Of a stretch of 64,000 nucleotides of DNA, positions 7,855 through 16,429 are shown piece by piece (the stretch's first letter is position 1; each line of letters begins with the position of its first letter). This DNA is from UBA11606 sp964504305. Its GTDB lineage: Bacteria > Actinomycetota > Acidimicrobiia > Acidimicrobiales > Aldehydirespiratoraceae. Below the pieces are notes generated by a model, which worked only from the letters and a program-made list of their open reading frames with translations, was not told the DNA's origin and made no database searches. The stretch lies in assembly GCA_964504305.1 (NCBI GenBank), contig CAZDEB010000005.1:1-64000 (forward strand). Direction: 5' to 3'. The position numbers and the translations under genes were made by a program.

Positions 7855-10467
7855 ATGACCGAGGACCTGACCGGAAAGTTGCTTGGCGGGTTCCAGGTCC
7901 TTTCTTTGCTCGGGGAAGGTGCTCACGGGTCGGTGTGGCGGGCCAGGCAACTTCGCCTCGACCGTGACGTTGCCCTAAAGGTTCTCGATCCTGTGATTGC
8001 CCGCAATGCCGAGACGGTTCGGCGGTTCGAGCGAGAAGGTCGGGCGGCGGCTTCGTTGGACCACCCGAACATCGTGCCGGTATTCGAGGCCGGCGAGGCC
8101 GACGGGCTGGTCTTTCTCGCGATGCGACTGGTGGACGGGATCACACTCGACGAACAAATCGCCGCTGGTGGCCCTCTGGCCCGCCGCGCCGCGGTCGAGA
8201 TCCTGAGCCCCGTTGCCGAAGCGCTTGACCATGTACACAGCAGAGGCCTCGTGCACCGCGACGTGAAGCCGTCGAACATTTTGATCGACGGTGACCACGT
8301 TTGGCTTACCGACTTCGGGATCGCTTCGTCGCTTCGAGAGCTCGGGAACTACACAACCGGAGCGCTCGGCACCGCCGAGTACATGGCCCCCGAGCAAGCA
8401 AACGCGGCCACCGTGGATAGCAGGGCCGACGTCTACGGGCTGGGTTGTGTCGCCCATTACGTAATGGAGGGTCGGCCCCCCTACGAGCGAAGTGATCTCA
8501 TCACCACCTTGATGGCGCACGTAAACGATCCGATTCCCGCAGTGGGAGATCCTCACCGTGACGGCTTCTACAGCCGAGCGCTGGCCAAGGATCCGGCCGA
8601 TCGGTTCCAATCAGCGTCGGAATTGGTTGGTGCTCTCGCCGACAGCAATGCAATAGAGCCGATCGCGGCGGCTGGAGCAAGGCCCCCGGCCCGGAAGAAC
8701 CTTTGGTTCGTAGCCGTGGCCCTAGCCATCGCCGTGGCAGTTGCCGCCGGGCTCGCGGTGTCTGGTGGAAGTGACGGTGATCCACCTGCCGCATCGACAT
8801 CCGCTCCCTCGACACCAGCGGCCTCGACACCTGCTACCACGACGTTGGTAGATGACGGCATTGATGGGGAGGCGTCGGTACCCGCTACCACCGCAGCCCT
8901 CGTCACCGGAGGGTCGGCCGAGGTCGGCACCATTCGCCGACTCGACGGACTCAACCCTCATGTTGATCTCGAGATGGAGTCGTTCATCACTGCGAACGTG
9001 TTGCCGCCGCTCATGGTGGTCAACGATGACTGGACCCTTAGTCCTTGGCTTGCCGCGGCCGAGCCGGTGGTTAGGTCTGGCGATCCCTTGATCGTGAGGT
9101 GGACGCTTCGCGATGACGCGGTGTGGGACGACGGTTCGGCCGTGACGAGCACGGATGTGGCCCGCACGCTCGACTACATAACCGACGCCGAGGCTGGCGC
9201 GCAGGCCACCGGACTCTATTTCGGCTTGTCTATCGACATCGTCGACGATCACATGTTCGACATGGTTTTCGCCAACCCGATTGGGCCCTACCGGATACTG
9301 TTCTCGACTCTGCACCCAGTCATCAAAGCCGCGGCTTACGATCACCATCTGGCGGCCGGTAACTCACCAGCGACTTTTCTTGGCGACGAGATCGGCTTCT
9401 CCGGTGGGCCGTACCGCGTTAGTGGGTTCGACCCCGGAGAACGCATAACGGTCGTCCGCAACGAACGGTGGTGGGGCGAGCCGGCGCTTTTGGACCGGGT
9501 CACGATCCGCAGTTTTGATAGAGCCGAAGACCAACTCAAAGCGGTCGAGTCGGGCGACGTCGACCTGATCTATGTCGAGTCGGCCGACGCCACCGACGTC
9601 TTGAAAGCGTCGGCGTTTGATGGAGTCGAGGTCGCAACTGGTGCCGGTTTCCCGACCGTCCAACTCCACATGAACACCAGAATCGGGGCCACCTCCGAGC
9701 TAGCGGTACGGACCGCTATTGCCGAGGCGATAGATCGATCGGCGATCACCGCAACCGCGGTGACACCGATCACTGGGGAGCTCGCGGCGCCCGACCAAAG
9801 CTTGATTTGGCCAGCGAAGCACCCGGCCAATGCTCGACCGTTCGAGAGATACCAGGGAGATACCGGTGCCGCGCAAGAACTTCTGCAAGCAGCCGGTTGG
9901 CAACTCGACGCTCTGGGCAATCGGTCACGAGATGGAGAGACCCTCGAGCTTCAGTTCGTTTACAACTCCGAACTGAGCTTGCTCGGGCAAGTGATCGCCC
10001 AAAACGTGATCTTGCAACTTGATGCAGCCGGGATCCGGGTTGTTGCTACGGCGCTGGACGACAGCACGATTACTGGACGCGTCGTTCGAGGTGAGTACGA
10101 TCTTGCCGTTGCAGTCGGCATCGCCAGCCCCGACCCAGTCAGTGCTCTGCTGAACTGGGGTTCGGCTTATTGCCCCGCTGAGTTCGCGGTACCGGGTTGC
10201 GACTCGGCGCTGGCAGGGAACACCACCGGGATCGCCGACGACTCCCTCGACGCACTGTTGACTGCTGCCCATTCCAGCACCGACCCCGGCGAACGCGAGC
10301 AACTCTACGTTCAGGCCGACGCGCGTCTGGCCGAACTTGTTCCGGCGCTTCCCTTATTCGAAGAACCCATGTTTGTGGCCCATAGCGATGCTTTGGGCGG
10401 CATCGACATAGACACGCAGCGGTCAGGACCCTTTGCTGCGATGTCTCGCTGGGGTTTCTTGTCCTGA
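7855..10467 (+). CDS. Transmembrane Ser/Thr kinase fused to an extracellular oligopeptide-binding (SBP_bac_5) domain
   Basis: 870 residues. The Hanks-type kinase (about 12-265) keeps all key motifs: glycine loop GEGAHGSVW, Lys42, HRDVKPSN with catalytic Asp136, DFG at 153-155 and APE at 178-180. A membrane helix spans about 283-303, followed by a Ser/Thr/Pro linker. From about residue 345 to the end it is a family-5 solute-binding protein, as in oligopeptide ABC transporters (LNPHVD, DDAVWDDGSAVTSTDVARTLDYI, GPYRVSGFDPGERITVVRNERWW). The layout implies a receptor kinase that senses a peptide or similar ligand outside the cell. It is transcribed divergently from the STAND/SARP regulator, a plausible target. 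No ABC permease lies nearby. Confidence 0.9.
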   Translation: MTEDLTGKLLGGFQVLSLLGEGAHGSVWRARQLRLDRDVALKVLDPVIARNAETVRRFEREGRAAASLDHPNIVPVFEAGEADGLVFLAMRLVDGITLDEQIAAGGPLARRAAVEILSPVAEALDHVHSRGLVHRDVKPSNILIDGDHVWLTDFGIASSLRELGNYTTGALGTAEYMAPEQANAATVDSRADVYGLGCVAHYVMEGRPPYERSDLITTLMAHVNDPIPAVGDPHRDGFYSRALAKDPADRFQSASELVGALADSNAIEPIAAAGARPPARKNLWFVAVALAIAVAVAAGLAVSGGSDGDPPAASTSAPSTPAASTPATTTLVDDGIDGEASVPATTAALVTGGSAEVGTIRRLDGLNPHVDLEMESFITANVLPPLMVVNDDWTLSPWLAAAEPVVRSGDPLIVRWTLRDDAVWDDGSAVTSTDVARTLDYITDAEAGAQATGLYFGLSIDIVDDHMFDMVFANPIGPYRILFSTLHPVIKAAAYDHHLAAGNSPATFLGDEIGFSGGPYRVSGFDPGERITVVRNERWWGEPALLDRVTIRSFDRAEDQLKAVESGDVDLIYVESADATDVLKASAFDGVEVATGAGFPTVQLHMNTRIGATSELAVRTAIAEAIDRSAITATAVTPITGELAAPDQSLIWPAKHPANARPFERYQGDTGAAQELLQAAGWQLDALGNRSRDGETLELQFVYNSELSLLGQVIAQNVILQLDAAGIRVVATALDDSTITGRVVRGEYDLAVAVGIASPDPVSALLNWGSAYCPAEFAVPGCDSALAGNTTGIADDSLDALLTAAHSSTDPGEREQLYVQADARLAELVPALPLFEEPMFVAHSDALGGIDIDTQRSGPFAAMSRWGFLS

Positions 10468-10510
10468 CGGGGTCACACAGCAGCCACCGACGGTGCCATC
10501 AGGCCGGGAT

Positions 10511-10849
10511 CTAGCCCGGGATCGCAAATACTGACAGCACCGTGGCGCCGCCGGCGCTGCGAAACTCGGTGTGGTCGGTGCCGGCCTCGACCGCGTACCC
10601 GTGGCCGGTCAGCATGGTTACGCCGTTGGACACAAGGTCGCCGTCAAGGACGTAGGTGAACTCGGCATCGTCATGATGGTGAACGCCCCCTTCGTACCCG
10701 GCGTCGAACCGAAACAGCGCCATCAGCCGACCGCCGGCAACGCCGAGAGATTTCATTTCGACTCCGGGTCCCATCGCTTGCCACGGCACCTCCTCGGAGT
10801 CGGCGAACGTCCAGCCCTGATTTTGAGTTTCCATACCGCATCTTGTCAT
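10511..10849 (-). CDS. Small cupin-fold protein
   Basis: 112 residues or slightly fewer. Cupin motif 1 is clear in GGVHHHDDAEFTYVLDG, with metal-binding His-His-His and Glu, and motif 2 is GYAVEAGTDHTEF with its His. This is a single-domain cupin of the ChrR/anti-sigma or dioxygenase-like type; the substrate cannot be told. The start is uncertain: ATG at 10849 has AAGGAC very close to it, and ATG at 10834 is an alternative. The gene lies beside an assembly gap. Confidence 0.75.
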   Translation of the reverse strand: MTRCGMETQNQGWTFADSEEVPWQAMGPGVEMKSLGVAGGRLMALFRFDAGYEGGVHHHDDAEFTYVLDGDLVSNGVTMLTGHGYAVEAGTDHTEFRSAGGATVLSVFAIPG

Positions 10850-10851
10850 GT

Positions 10852-11061
10852 CCTTCGTTCGCGTACCTGTCCGGTTCGGGCGTCCTTACGGTCTGGACAG
10901 CCGACANNNNNNNNNNNNNNNNNNNNNNNNNNNNNNNNNNNNNNNNNNNNNNNNNNNNNNNNNNNNNNNNNNNNNNNNNNNNNNNNNNNNNNNNNNNNNN
11001 NNNNNNCCTTCGTTCGCGTACCTGTCCGGTTCGGGCGTCCTTACGGTCTGGACAGCCGACA
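10852..11061. other. Assembly gap (N at 10907-11006) flanked by an identical 55-bp sequence
   Basis: The 55 bases before the gap (10852-10906) are repeated exactly after it (11007-11061), and the match stops at 55 bases. This is what a scaffolder leaves when two contigs overlap by one k-mer of 55 and N is inserted anyway. The true sequence is then probably continuous, with a single copy and no missing bases. Apart from this there is no gene between 10850 and 11200. Confidence 0.75.
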
Positions 11062-11095
11062 GTCTCTCTGTTTGTCGCCGACCCGGTGGTTTGCG

Positions 11096-11125
11096 GAGAG
11101 CGGGTGACGAGAATCGAACTTGCGT
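11096..11125 (-). repeat. Copy of the tRNA-Gly 3' end (att-like direct repeat)
   Basis: 25 bases (11096-11120) are identical to 12085-12109, the T-arm and acceptor 3' strand of the intact tRNA-Gly. After one mismatch a further 5 bases match. No D-arm or anticodon arm precedes it, so it is not a tRNA gene. A duplicated tRNA 3' end about 1 kb beyond the 3' end of the intact gene is the usual footprint of an integrative element. Confidence 0.65.
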
Positions 11126-11217
11126 AACTGTGCGACGTGAATTTGTCGTCGGCTCGCACTCGCTCGATCTCCTTGGTGAGGAACCGACGATGAGTTGGTA
11201 GCGCGCTATGGCTTGCG

Positions 11218-11608
11218 CGTGGGCAGCCGGCGGGTTGCGCGAGCAGCCCCGCCCCTCTGGTGCATCACGCCTCGACCCCGACGGGCTGCCCGAAGTCCTC
11301 GCCGGAATCGACAACATTGACTCTGCCTACATATTTCGGATCGTGGGCGGCACGCTTTCACGGTGACAGCGGAGAGGCCCGTGGCCGACATCGATGTCTT
11401 GGTGCTCGGCGAGCCGGATCGCACCGACTTGTACGCCACCGCATCGGCCGCCGAAGCGGGGCTGGGCCGGCCCGTGCAGGTCACGGTGCGCGCTGCCGGC
11501 TGGCTTCAATCCGGTGCCGGCAACTCTCAACAGGACGCGAACAGTGGAGAAGTGGGGCCCCGATCTGGCCATCGAGCGTGGGCTTCAGCAAAGTATAGGA
11601 TCCGATGA
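11218..11608 (+). pseudogene. Decayed nucleotidyltransferase (MNT-type, frameshifted)
   Basis: Pieces of one protein appear in successive frames. GLPEVLAGIDNIDSAYIF ends near 11336; YFGSWAARFHGDSGE (about 11332-11376) is in another frame; RPVADIDVLVLGEPDRTDLY continues through GLGRPVQVTVRAAGW (about 11375-11510) in a third. Together they give the GS-x-AAR ... DIDVLV signature of a minimal nucleotidyltransferase domain, as found in MNT antitoxin-like or wHTH-NTase proteins. At least two single-base frameshifts and loss of the N-terminal part make it a pseudogene. It lies inside the patch bounded by the tRNA-Gly repeats. Confidence 0.6.
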
Positions 11609-11817
11609 TGCCGCGTGTTCGCCTGAACAAGACCCGACTTGCCACATACATCCCCGCAAAGGGAGTGACGCCACTGTGCCCTCATTGTGAGCACGAGATT
11701 GAGGGGGTGTACCAACAAGAGCTCGACGAAGGCCTCGGGAAGGCCAATTTGTGGTTCTGCATGACGTGCCGCAAATCTCTCGGCGTCTCTCACCGCAAAG
11801 GCTTCTGGATGGGCTGA
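11605..11817 (+). CDS. Small zinc-ribbon protein
   Basis: 70 residues with two CxxC pairs, CPHCEHE and WFCMTCRK, which would bind one zinc ion. The spacing of about 25 residues between the pairs is typical of a zinc ribbon. AGGA lies 5 bases before the ATG at 11605. I do not recognise a specific family. It lies inside the small patch between the two tRNA-Gly 3' ends, so it may be cargo of a former element or simply a local gene. Confidence 0.55.
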   Translation: MMPRVRLNKTRLATYIPAKGVTPLCPHCEHEIEGVYQQELDEGLGKANLWFCMTCRKSLGVSHRKGFWMG

Positions 11818-12087
11818 TCTCGCTCATCCCAAGCGACTCCCCCGCTGATTGTGCGAGACCTGTACAGCGTTGGAGCGAGCCCAACCTCGCGAGTGAATGC
11901 CTTGGTGAAGGCAAATGGCGAGCGATGCCCCACAGCGAAACCCAGATCCCCGCTCTCGCTGGTCAGCCTCCACAGCCGACCTGGCAGTCTCGATCGCCCA
12001 CAAAGCGTCCTCGGCGGCAATGTCAGGAGCCTCAGGGTCGAAGTACTGGGCAGTATGGCGCGTCCGACGGAAGCGTTCATAGCAGAG
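11818..12087. other. Non-coding stretch with a possible HEPN-like remnant
   Basis: I see no intact gene. On the minus strand, about 12080-11930, a short stretch reads RRTRHTAQYFDPEAPDI followed by DALWAIETARSAVEA. This resembles the C-terminal end of small HEPN-domain proteins that pair with nucleotidyltransferases, but no start or complete fold can be found. It would fit the decayed nucleotidyltransferase next to it, though it is on the opposite strand. Confidence 0.3.
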
Positions 12088-12158
12088 AGCGGGTGACGAG
12101 AATCGAACTCGCGTATTCAGCTTGGGAAGCTGATGTTCTACCATTGAACTACACCCGC
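12088..12158 (-). tRNA. tRNA-Gly (anticodon CCC)
   Basis: On the minus strand the acceptor stem GCGGGTG pairs with CACCCGC. The D-arm is GTTC-AATGGTA-GAAC, and the anticodon arm TCAGC-TTCCCAA-GCTGA gives anticodon CCC. The T-arm carries GTTCGATTC. The 3' CCA is not encoded, as is common in actinobacteria. Its 3' end is duplicated about 1 kb away at 11096-11125. Confidence 0.95.
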
Positions 12159-12211
12159 GTTGGCCGCTGATCGTAGCGGAGCCAAGCGCCGCATCAATAA
12201 TAATCGGCGGT

Positions 12212-13168
12212 CTAGTTGGTGGTCTTCGTTATGAACTCGAGGATGTGGTTGTTGGCGGCGGTCGCCATGGCGTGCGGGAAGGCGTTGAAGGCGTGGAACC
12301 CGTCGGGGTAAACGGCGAGTTCGTGGCGGTTGCCGGCGGCTTGCCAGCGTTGGGCCATGAATAGCGAGTCGTCCAGGAGGGGGTCGCGGGTGCCGACGGT
12401 GAAAAGCGCAGGAGGCATCCCGTGCAGGTCGGCGTAGAGCGGCGAGATGTCGGGGTCGCGGCGTTCGTCGTCGGTGCGGTCCGGGAGGTACGAGTCGAAG
12501 AACCACCACAGGTTTCCCGGCGACAGGATGAGGTTTTCGTTCCAAGCTCGGGCGCTGGGGGTGCCGGTCAAGTCGAAGCAGCCGTACACGAGGTTGGCGG
12601 CGGTGATTGCGGTGGCGGAGTCGTGTTTGTCGCGTAGGCGCAGCAACGTGACGACCGCTAAGTGAGCGCCGGCTGATTCGCCGCCGATGACGATCTTGTT
12701 GGTGCCAAATTCGGAGGCGGCGTTTTCGATCAGCCAAGTCGCCGCGGTTTCGCAGGCGTCGGGTCCGGCCGGATATGGGTCTTCGGGAGCGAGAGGGTAT
12801 TCGATTGAGACGGCCGCAACGTTTGCCTGGTTGGCGATGCGGTCCAAGCCTTCGTCTTGGCCGCCACGGGTACCGATGACCCAACCGCCGCCGTGGATGT
12901 GAAAGTAAACGCCGTTGATTTTGCCGTCGGCGGGGAGGAATACCCTCGCTGGGATTGAGTCGCCCGCCCCGATCATGCGTTCTTGAGCATGCTCGAGCAC
13001 GACTGGTGCCGGGAACGCGCCTTCGCCCGATGCCCGCATGGCCCGGCTTATCTGCGGCGGGACCGTTTCGAGGGGTGTAGCGCCGGCGAGTTGTTCGGCC
13101 ACGACGTCACCGATCGAGCGGGCTTCGGCGCGGAACGGTTCTAGTTCTTCAGACCACATGCGAGCCAT
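12212..13168 (-). CDS. HSL-family alpha/beta-hydrolase (esterase/lipase)
   Basis: 318 residues. The hormone-sensitive-lipase family oxyanion motif HGGGW is present, as are the nucleophile elbow GESAG and the acid/His pair in DPLLDD and GFHAFNAFP. The length is typical. It would hydrolyse short-chain carboxylic esters; the natural substrate is unknown. Its start overlaps the 3' end of the upstream GGDEF-EAL gene by 20 bases, so the two are probably co-transcribed. ATG at 13159 is an alternative start. Confidence 0.88.
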   Translation of the reverse strand: MARMWSEELEPFRAEARSIGDVVAEQLAGATPLETVPPQISRAMRASGEGAFPAPVVLEHAQERMIGAGDSIPARVFLPADGKINGVYFHIHGGGWVIGTRGGQDEGLDRIANQANVAAVSIEYPLAPEDPYPAGPDACETAATWLIENAASEFGTNKIVIGGESAGAHLAVVTLLRLRDKHDSATAITAANLVYGCFDLTGTPSARAWNENLILSPGNLWWFFDSYLPDRTDDERRDPDISPLYADLHGMPPALFTVGTRDPLLDDSLFMAQRWQAAGNRHELAVYPDGFHAFNAFPHAMATAANNHILEFITKTTN

Positions 13169-15017
13169 GCTCGCGTGACGAGAGCGCGATCAGAAAGTCG
13201 GCGACCGGCTGAGGGCGTGAGTACAGGTATCCCTGGCCGTAGATGTAGCCGGCGCTCAACATCTGATCGCGTTCTTCTTCGGTCTCGATGCCTTCGGCGA
13301 TGGTGACCATCCCGGCCCCTCTGGCCATCGCAACGATCGCCGCTGCCAGGTCACTGGCGCCGGGACGGGCGAAAGCGCTCGTGACGATGCGGTCGACTTT
13401 GAGGTGGCTGAACGGCATCGACAGCATCTGTTCCATCGATGAGTAACCGGTGCCGAAGTCGTCTATGGCCAGTCCCACCCCGAGCTCGCGGAGATGTTCG
13501 GCGGTTGCTTGCCAAATGGTTGACTGCGGCAAGTGTTGGGATTCGGTGATTTCCAGAACCAACTTCGAGGGGGACAGGTTGGCCGCGGCAAGCTTGTCTC
13601 GGACCTCGTGGGGCAGCGTGCGATGAAAGAGATGGCGGGCCGAAAGGTTGACGGTTACGAAACAGCCATCGTCTTTGTCTTTGAGCGCTGACAACACCTC
13701 GATGGCATGGTCGATCATCACCAACCCGAGCTGGGGTCCGCGGCCTTGTTCTTCGATGATGGGCACAAAATCGTTCGGCATCACCATCGTTCCGTCCGGC
13801 TGGGGCCAACGGGCCAGCAATTCCATGCCGATCGAGTCGCCGGTGCGCAGGTCGGTTATGGCTTGCGAGTAGGCGACGATTTTGCCTTCCTCGAGGGCGT
13901 TGCTCACCGACGCTCCCAACGCGGTGCGTTCGGCTTCGATCGCTCGGAGTTCGCTGGTCATGGTGACGGTGGTGTGCTTGCCGGCTTGCTTTGCTCTACG
14001 CAAGGCTGCACCTGCTTCTCGGAACAGGTCGCTAGCCGTTGCTGTTGCGGAGGGGAGACGAGTTGCTCCGATGCTGAGCTGCAAAGTGAGCACGGTGCCA
14101 CCGAACGACTCTGGTAATGGCACGTCTACGTCGGACAAGTCGCTGAGATCGAAGTGTTGGGGACCAACGGCTACAAACTCGTCGCCACCGAATCGGGCGC
14201 AGGTCCAGTCGGCAGGCAGCACGGCGCGGAGTTTGGCGGCGATCTGGTGAAGGGCTTGATCGCCGGTGTCGTATCCGTAGGTGTCGTTGAGTTGCTTGAA
14301 GTCGTCGACATCGAGGAACGCACAGTGGATCTCGGTTGTGGGGCTGGTTCGTAGTCGCTCGATGGCCGCTACGGCGCGGGCACGTGAACCGATGCCAGTG
14401 AGATCGTCGATCAGGGCCCGACGTTCCCCTTCGACCCGCTTTTCGATCAGGTTCGCCATGAGTTGTTGCCATCCGCGACCACCAAATGTCAAGAGCGCGA
14501 GGGTCGCGCCGGTCGCCAGCAACGGGCCGACTTGGCTGGCAACGGCGAAAGCAATCAGGTAGCTCGATGAGTAACCGGTTACCAGCCAGTTGAGCTTGGT
14601 CGCGAAGGTTTGGGGAACGAACACGATGTCGCTGGCGATGCCGTATATGACAACCACAGTGAGAATCCACGCAACGGTGTCGTCGGTGACCGTGCCGGGG
14701 GAGAGCCAGGGAAGGGCAGCCCACAGCACGCTCGAGCCCCAGATCCACACGCCACGCACCAGGCGGACGGCCAGGCGATCGCTGCCGGGAGGCGCAACTC
14801 CAGACAGCCAACTCAGTGCTCCCATGAACAGCAACGCGCTCCATACGAGTAGCCGTCCGTGGGGTATGTGATCCCACAACATGATCGGTACGCCGATGGT
14901 TACGACGGCAATGCCGAGAGTGTCGGCGAAGTCGACCAAGTCTCGTTGCTCGAGGTAAATCTCGCGTCGAACCCGATCGATAGCCGCCTCGAGATCGTCG
15001 GGGTCGTCGGACTCCAT
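13149..15017 (-). CDS. Membrane GGDEF-EAL protein (cyclic di-GMP turnover)
   Basis: 622 residues. Residues about 30-185 carry five to six membrane segments (a MASE-like sensor). GGDEF follows with RFGGDEF intact and LTGIGSRAR before it, so diguanylate cyclase activity is possible; the RxxD inhibitory site five residues upstream is absent. The EAL domain has the variant MELLARW in place of EALLRW but keeps the key Glu, NLSARHL, ITES, DDFGTGYSS and AEGIE, so phosphodiesterase activity is plausible. Which activity dominates cannot be read from sequence. Confidence 0.92.
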   Translation of the reverse strand: MESDDPDDLEAAIDRVRREIYLEQRDLVDFADTLGIAVVTIGVPIMLWDHIPHGRLLVWSALLFMGALSWLSGVAPPGSDRLAVRLVRGVWIWGSSVLWAALPWLSPGTVTDDTVAWILTVVVIYGIASDIVFVPQTFATKLNWLVTGYSSSYLIAFAVASQVGPLLATGATLALLTFGGRGWQQLMANLIEKRVEGERRALIDDLTGIGSRARAVAAIERLRTSPTTEIHCAFLDVDDFKQLNDTYGYDTGDQALHQIAAKLRAVLPADWTCARFGGDEFVAVGPQHFDLSDLSDVDVPLPESFGGTVLTLQLSIGATRLPSATATASDLFREAGAALRRAKQAGKHTTVTMTSELRAIEAERTALGASVSNALEEGKIVAYSQAITDLRTGDSIGMELLARWPQPDGTMVMPNDFVPIIEEQGRGPQLGLVMIDHAIEVLSALKDKDDGCFVTVNLSARHLFHRTLPHEVRDKLAAANLSPSKLVLEITESQHLPQSTIWQATAEHLRELGVGLAIDDFGTGYSSMEQMLSMPFSHLKVDRIVTSAFARPGASDLAAAIVAMARGAGMVTIAEGIETEEERDQMLSAGYIYGQGYLYSRPQPVADFLIALSSREHGSHVV

Positions 15018-15093
15018 GTGGTCCTAACGGTAGTTCATATGCCGAAATTGAGGGTTCCGCGAGCGACGGCCGTTCGGGGTAGGGTCGCCGTTG

Positions 15094-15837
15094 ATGGCCA
15101 AGCTTCGTTTCACATTCGGCACAATGGGGTCAGGCAAGTCAACGCAGGCTTTGCAGATACACCACAACCTGCGAGCGCGGGGTCTCACAACCGTTCTGAT
15201 GTCACAACTCGATCGCCGCGATGGCCGCGTTTCGAGTCGACTGGGAGTGTCGGCCGATGCCGAGATCGTCGAAGCTGGAGCCGACCTGTTCGAGCTGATT
15301 CGCCAGCGGGTTGCCACGGTTGGTCATGTCCATGCGGTCATTTGCGACGAAGCCCAGTTTTACGAGGCCGCCCAGGCCGAACAGTTGGCCCGAGTTGTCG
15401 ATGGTCTCGGTGTTGATGTTTATGCCTTCGGTCTTCTCACCACGTTTCAAGGAGTGATGTTCCCTGGTTCGGCCCGCTTCATGGAGTTGGCCGACAATCG
15501 CACCGAGATCCAGGTCGAGGCGCGGTGCTGGTGCGGCGCTCGCGCCACCCACAACGCTCGCTTTGTTGATGGAGTGCAGGTCGTGTCGGGGCAGGTTGTT
15601 GTTGTGGGCGACACGACCGGCCCGACCGCCGGGGAAGTCACCTACGATTTGTTGTGTCGAGCTCATTGGACCGAGGGGGCTCGTGGCGCCCGAGGTGACC
15701 AGCTCGAACTTCTGGGCGATGATGTCGCCCGCCGTGGTGATCATCCCGATCGCAGTGGGCCGGTCGAGGTTGATGTCGACGCTGTTCCGCAACCGCTGCA
15801 CGCCACTTCAACCCCACCACCTCCCGGAGTGTCCTAG
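15094..15837 (+). CDS. tdk: Thymidine kinase (type II)
   Basis: About 247 residues. It phosphorylates thymidine to dTMP in nucleotide salvage. The P-loop is FGTMGSGKST, the second motif CDEAQF carries the Walker B and base-binding region, and the zinc/lasso part has CWCGARATHNAR. A C-terminal Cys sits in DLLCRAHW. The tail after residue 200 is longer than usual and low in complexity. TTG at 15091 precedes the ATG at 15094, which I prefer. Its TAG stop overlaps the GTG start of dcd by one base, so the two are translationally coupled. Confidence 0.92.
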   Translation: MAKLRFTFGTMGSGKSTQALQIHHNLRARGLTTVLMSQLDRRDGRVSSRLGVSADAEIVEAGADLFELIRQRVATVGHVHAVICDEAQFYEAAQAEQLARVVDGLGVDVYAFGLLTTFQGVMFPGSARFMELADNRTEIQVEARCWCGARATHNARFVDGVQVVSGQVVVVGDTTGPTAGEVTYDLLCRAHWTEGARGARGDQLELLGDDVARRGDHPDRSGPVEVDVDAVPQPLHATSTPPPPGVS

Positions 15838-16403
15838 TGATCTTGTCCGATCGCACAATCCGCGAACAGCTCGATGCTGGCCGCATAGTTATCGACCCGC
15901 TCGACCCTCGAGGCTTACAGCCCTCGTCGGTCGATCTGCGTCTCGATCGTTGGTTTCGAGTATTCAAGAACCACACGATGGGTCATATCGACGTCAAGTC
16001 GAATCTTGAGGAACTCACCGAACTGGTTGAGACGGTCGACGACGATCCGTTCATGTTGCATCCCGGCGAGTTTGTTTTGGGGTCGACGCTGGAGCGAGTC
16101 GCGGTGCCCGACGATTTGGTGGCGCGCCTCGAGGGCAAGTCGAGTCTTGGCCGTCTGGGGTTGTTGATTCACTCGACCGCCGGCTTTGTCGATGCCGGGT
16201 TCGACGGGCAGTTGACCCTCGAATTGAGCAATGTGGCCAATCTGCCAATCACTCTTTATCCAGGTATGAAGATCGGCCAGATTTCGTTTCAGCAGATGAC
16301 CACCGCGGCCGAGTCACCGTACGGGTCCGGATCGCTGGGGTCGAAGTACAAGCATCAGCGCGGACCAATGCCGAGCCGCTATTGGGAAAACTTCGCCGAT
16401 TAG
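15837..16403 (+). CDS. dcd: dCTP deaminase, probably bifunctional (dUMP-forming)
   Basis: 188 residues, very similar in layout to the actinobacterial DCD-DUT enzymes that turn dCTP into dUMP in one step. Diagnostic stretches are QPSSVDLRLD, LHPGEFVLGSTLE, LEGKSSLGRLGLL, and the catalytic region HSTAGFVDAGFDG with TLELSN. The C-terminal lid GSKYKHQRGPMPSRYWENF is also present. It starts with GTG overlapping the tdk stop (TAGTG). Together the pair supplies dUMP/dTMP for thymidylate synthesis. Confidence 0.95.
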   Translation: MILSDRTIREQLDAGRIVIDPLDPRGLQPSSVDLRLDRWFRVFKNHTMGHIDVKSNLEELTELVETVDDDPFMLHPGEFVLGSTLERVAVPDDLVARLEGKSSLGRLGLLIHSTAGFVDAGFDGQLTLELSNVANLPITLYPGMKIGQISFQQMTTAAESPYGSGSLGSKYKHQRGPMPSRYWENFAD

Positions 16404-16429
16404 CGGTACTGGGTTTAGCGGTACTGGGT
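16401..16429. repeat. 14-bp tandem direct repeat at the dcd/crgA junction
   Basis: TAGCGGTACTGGGT occurs at 16401-16414 and again at 16416-16429. The first copy holds the dcd stop, the second the codons for the last residues of the convergent crgA gene. It looks like a 15-bp tandem duplication of the end of crgA. Confidence 0.8.

Noticed and set aside
10852..11061. Biological direct repeat around the second gap
   Set aside because: Exact 55-base length and position at contig ends point to an assembly k-mer overlap.
11930..12080. Intact HEPN gene on the minus strand next to tRNA-Gly
   Set aside because: Only a C-terminal-like fragment can be read; no start and the frame runs into the tRNA.
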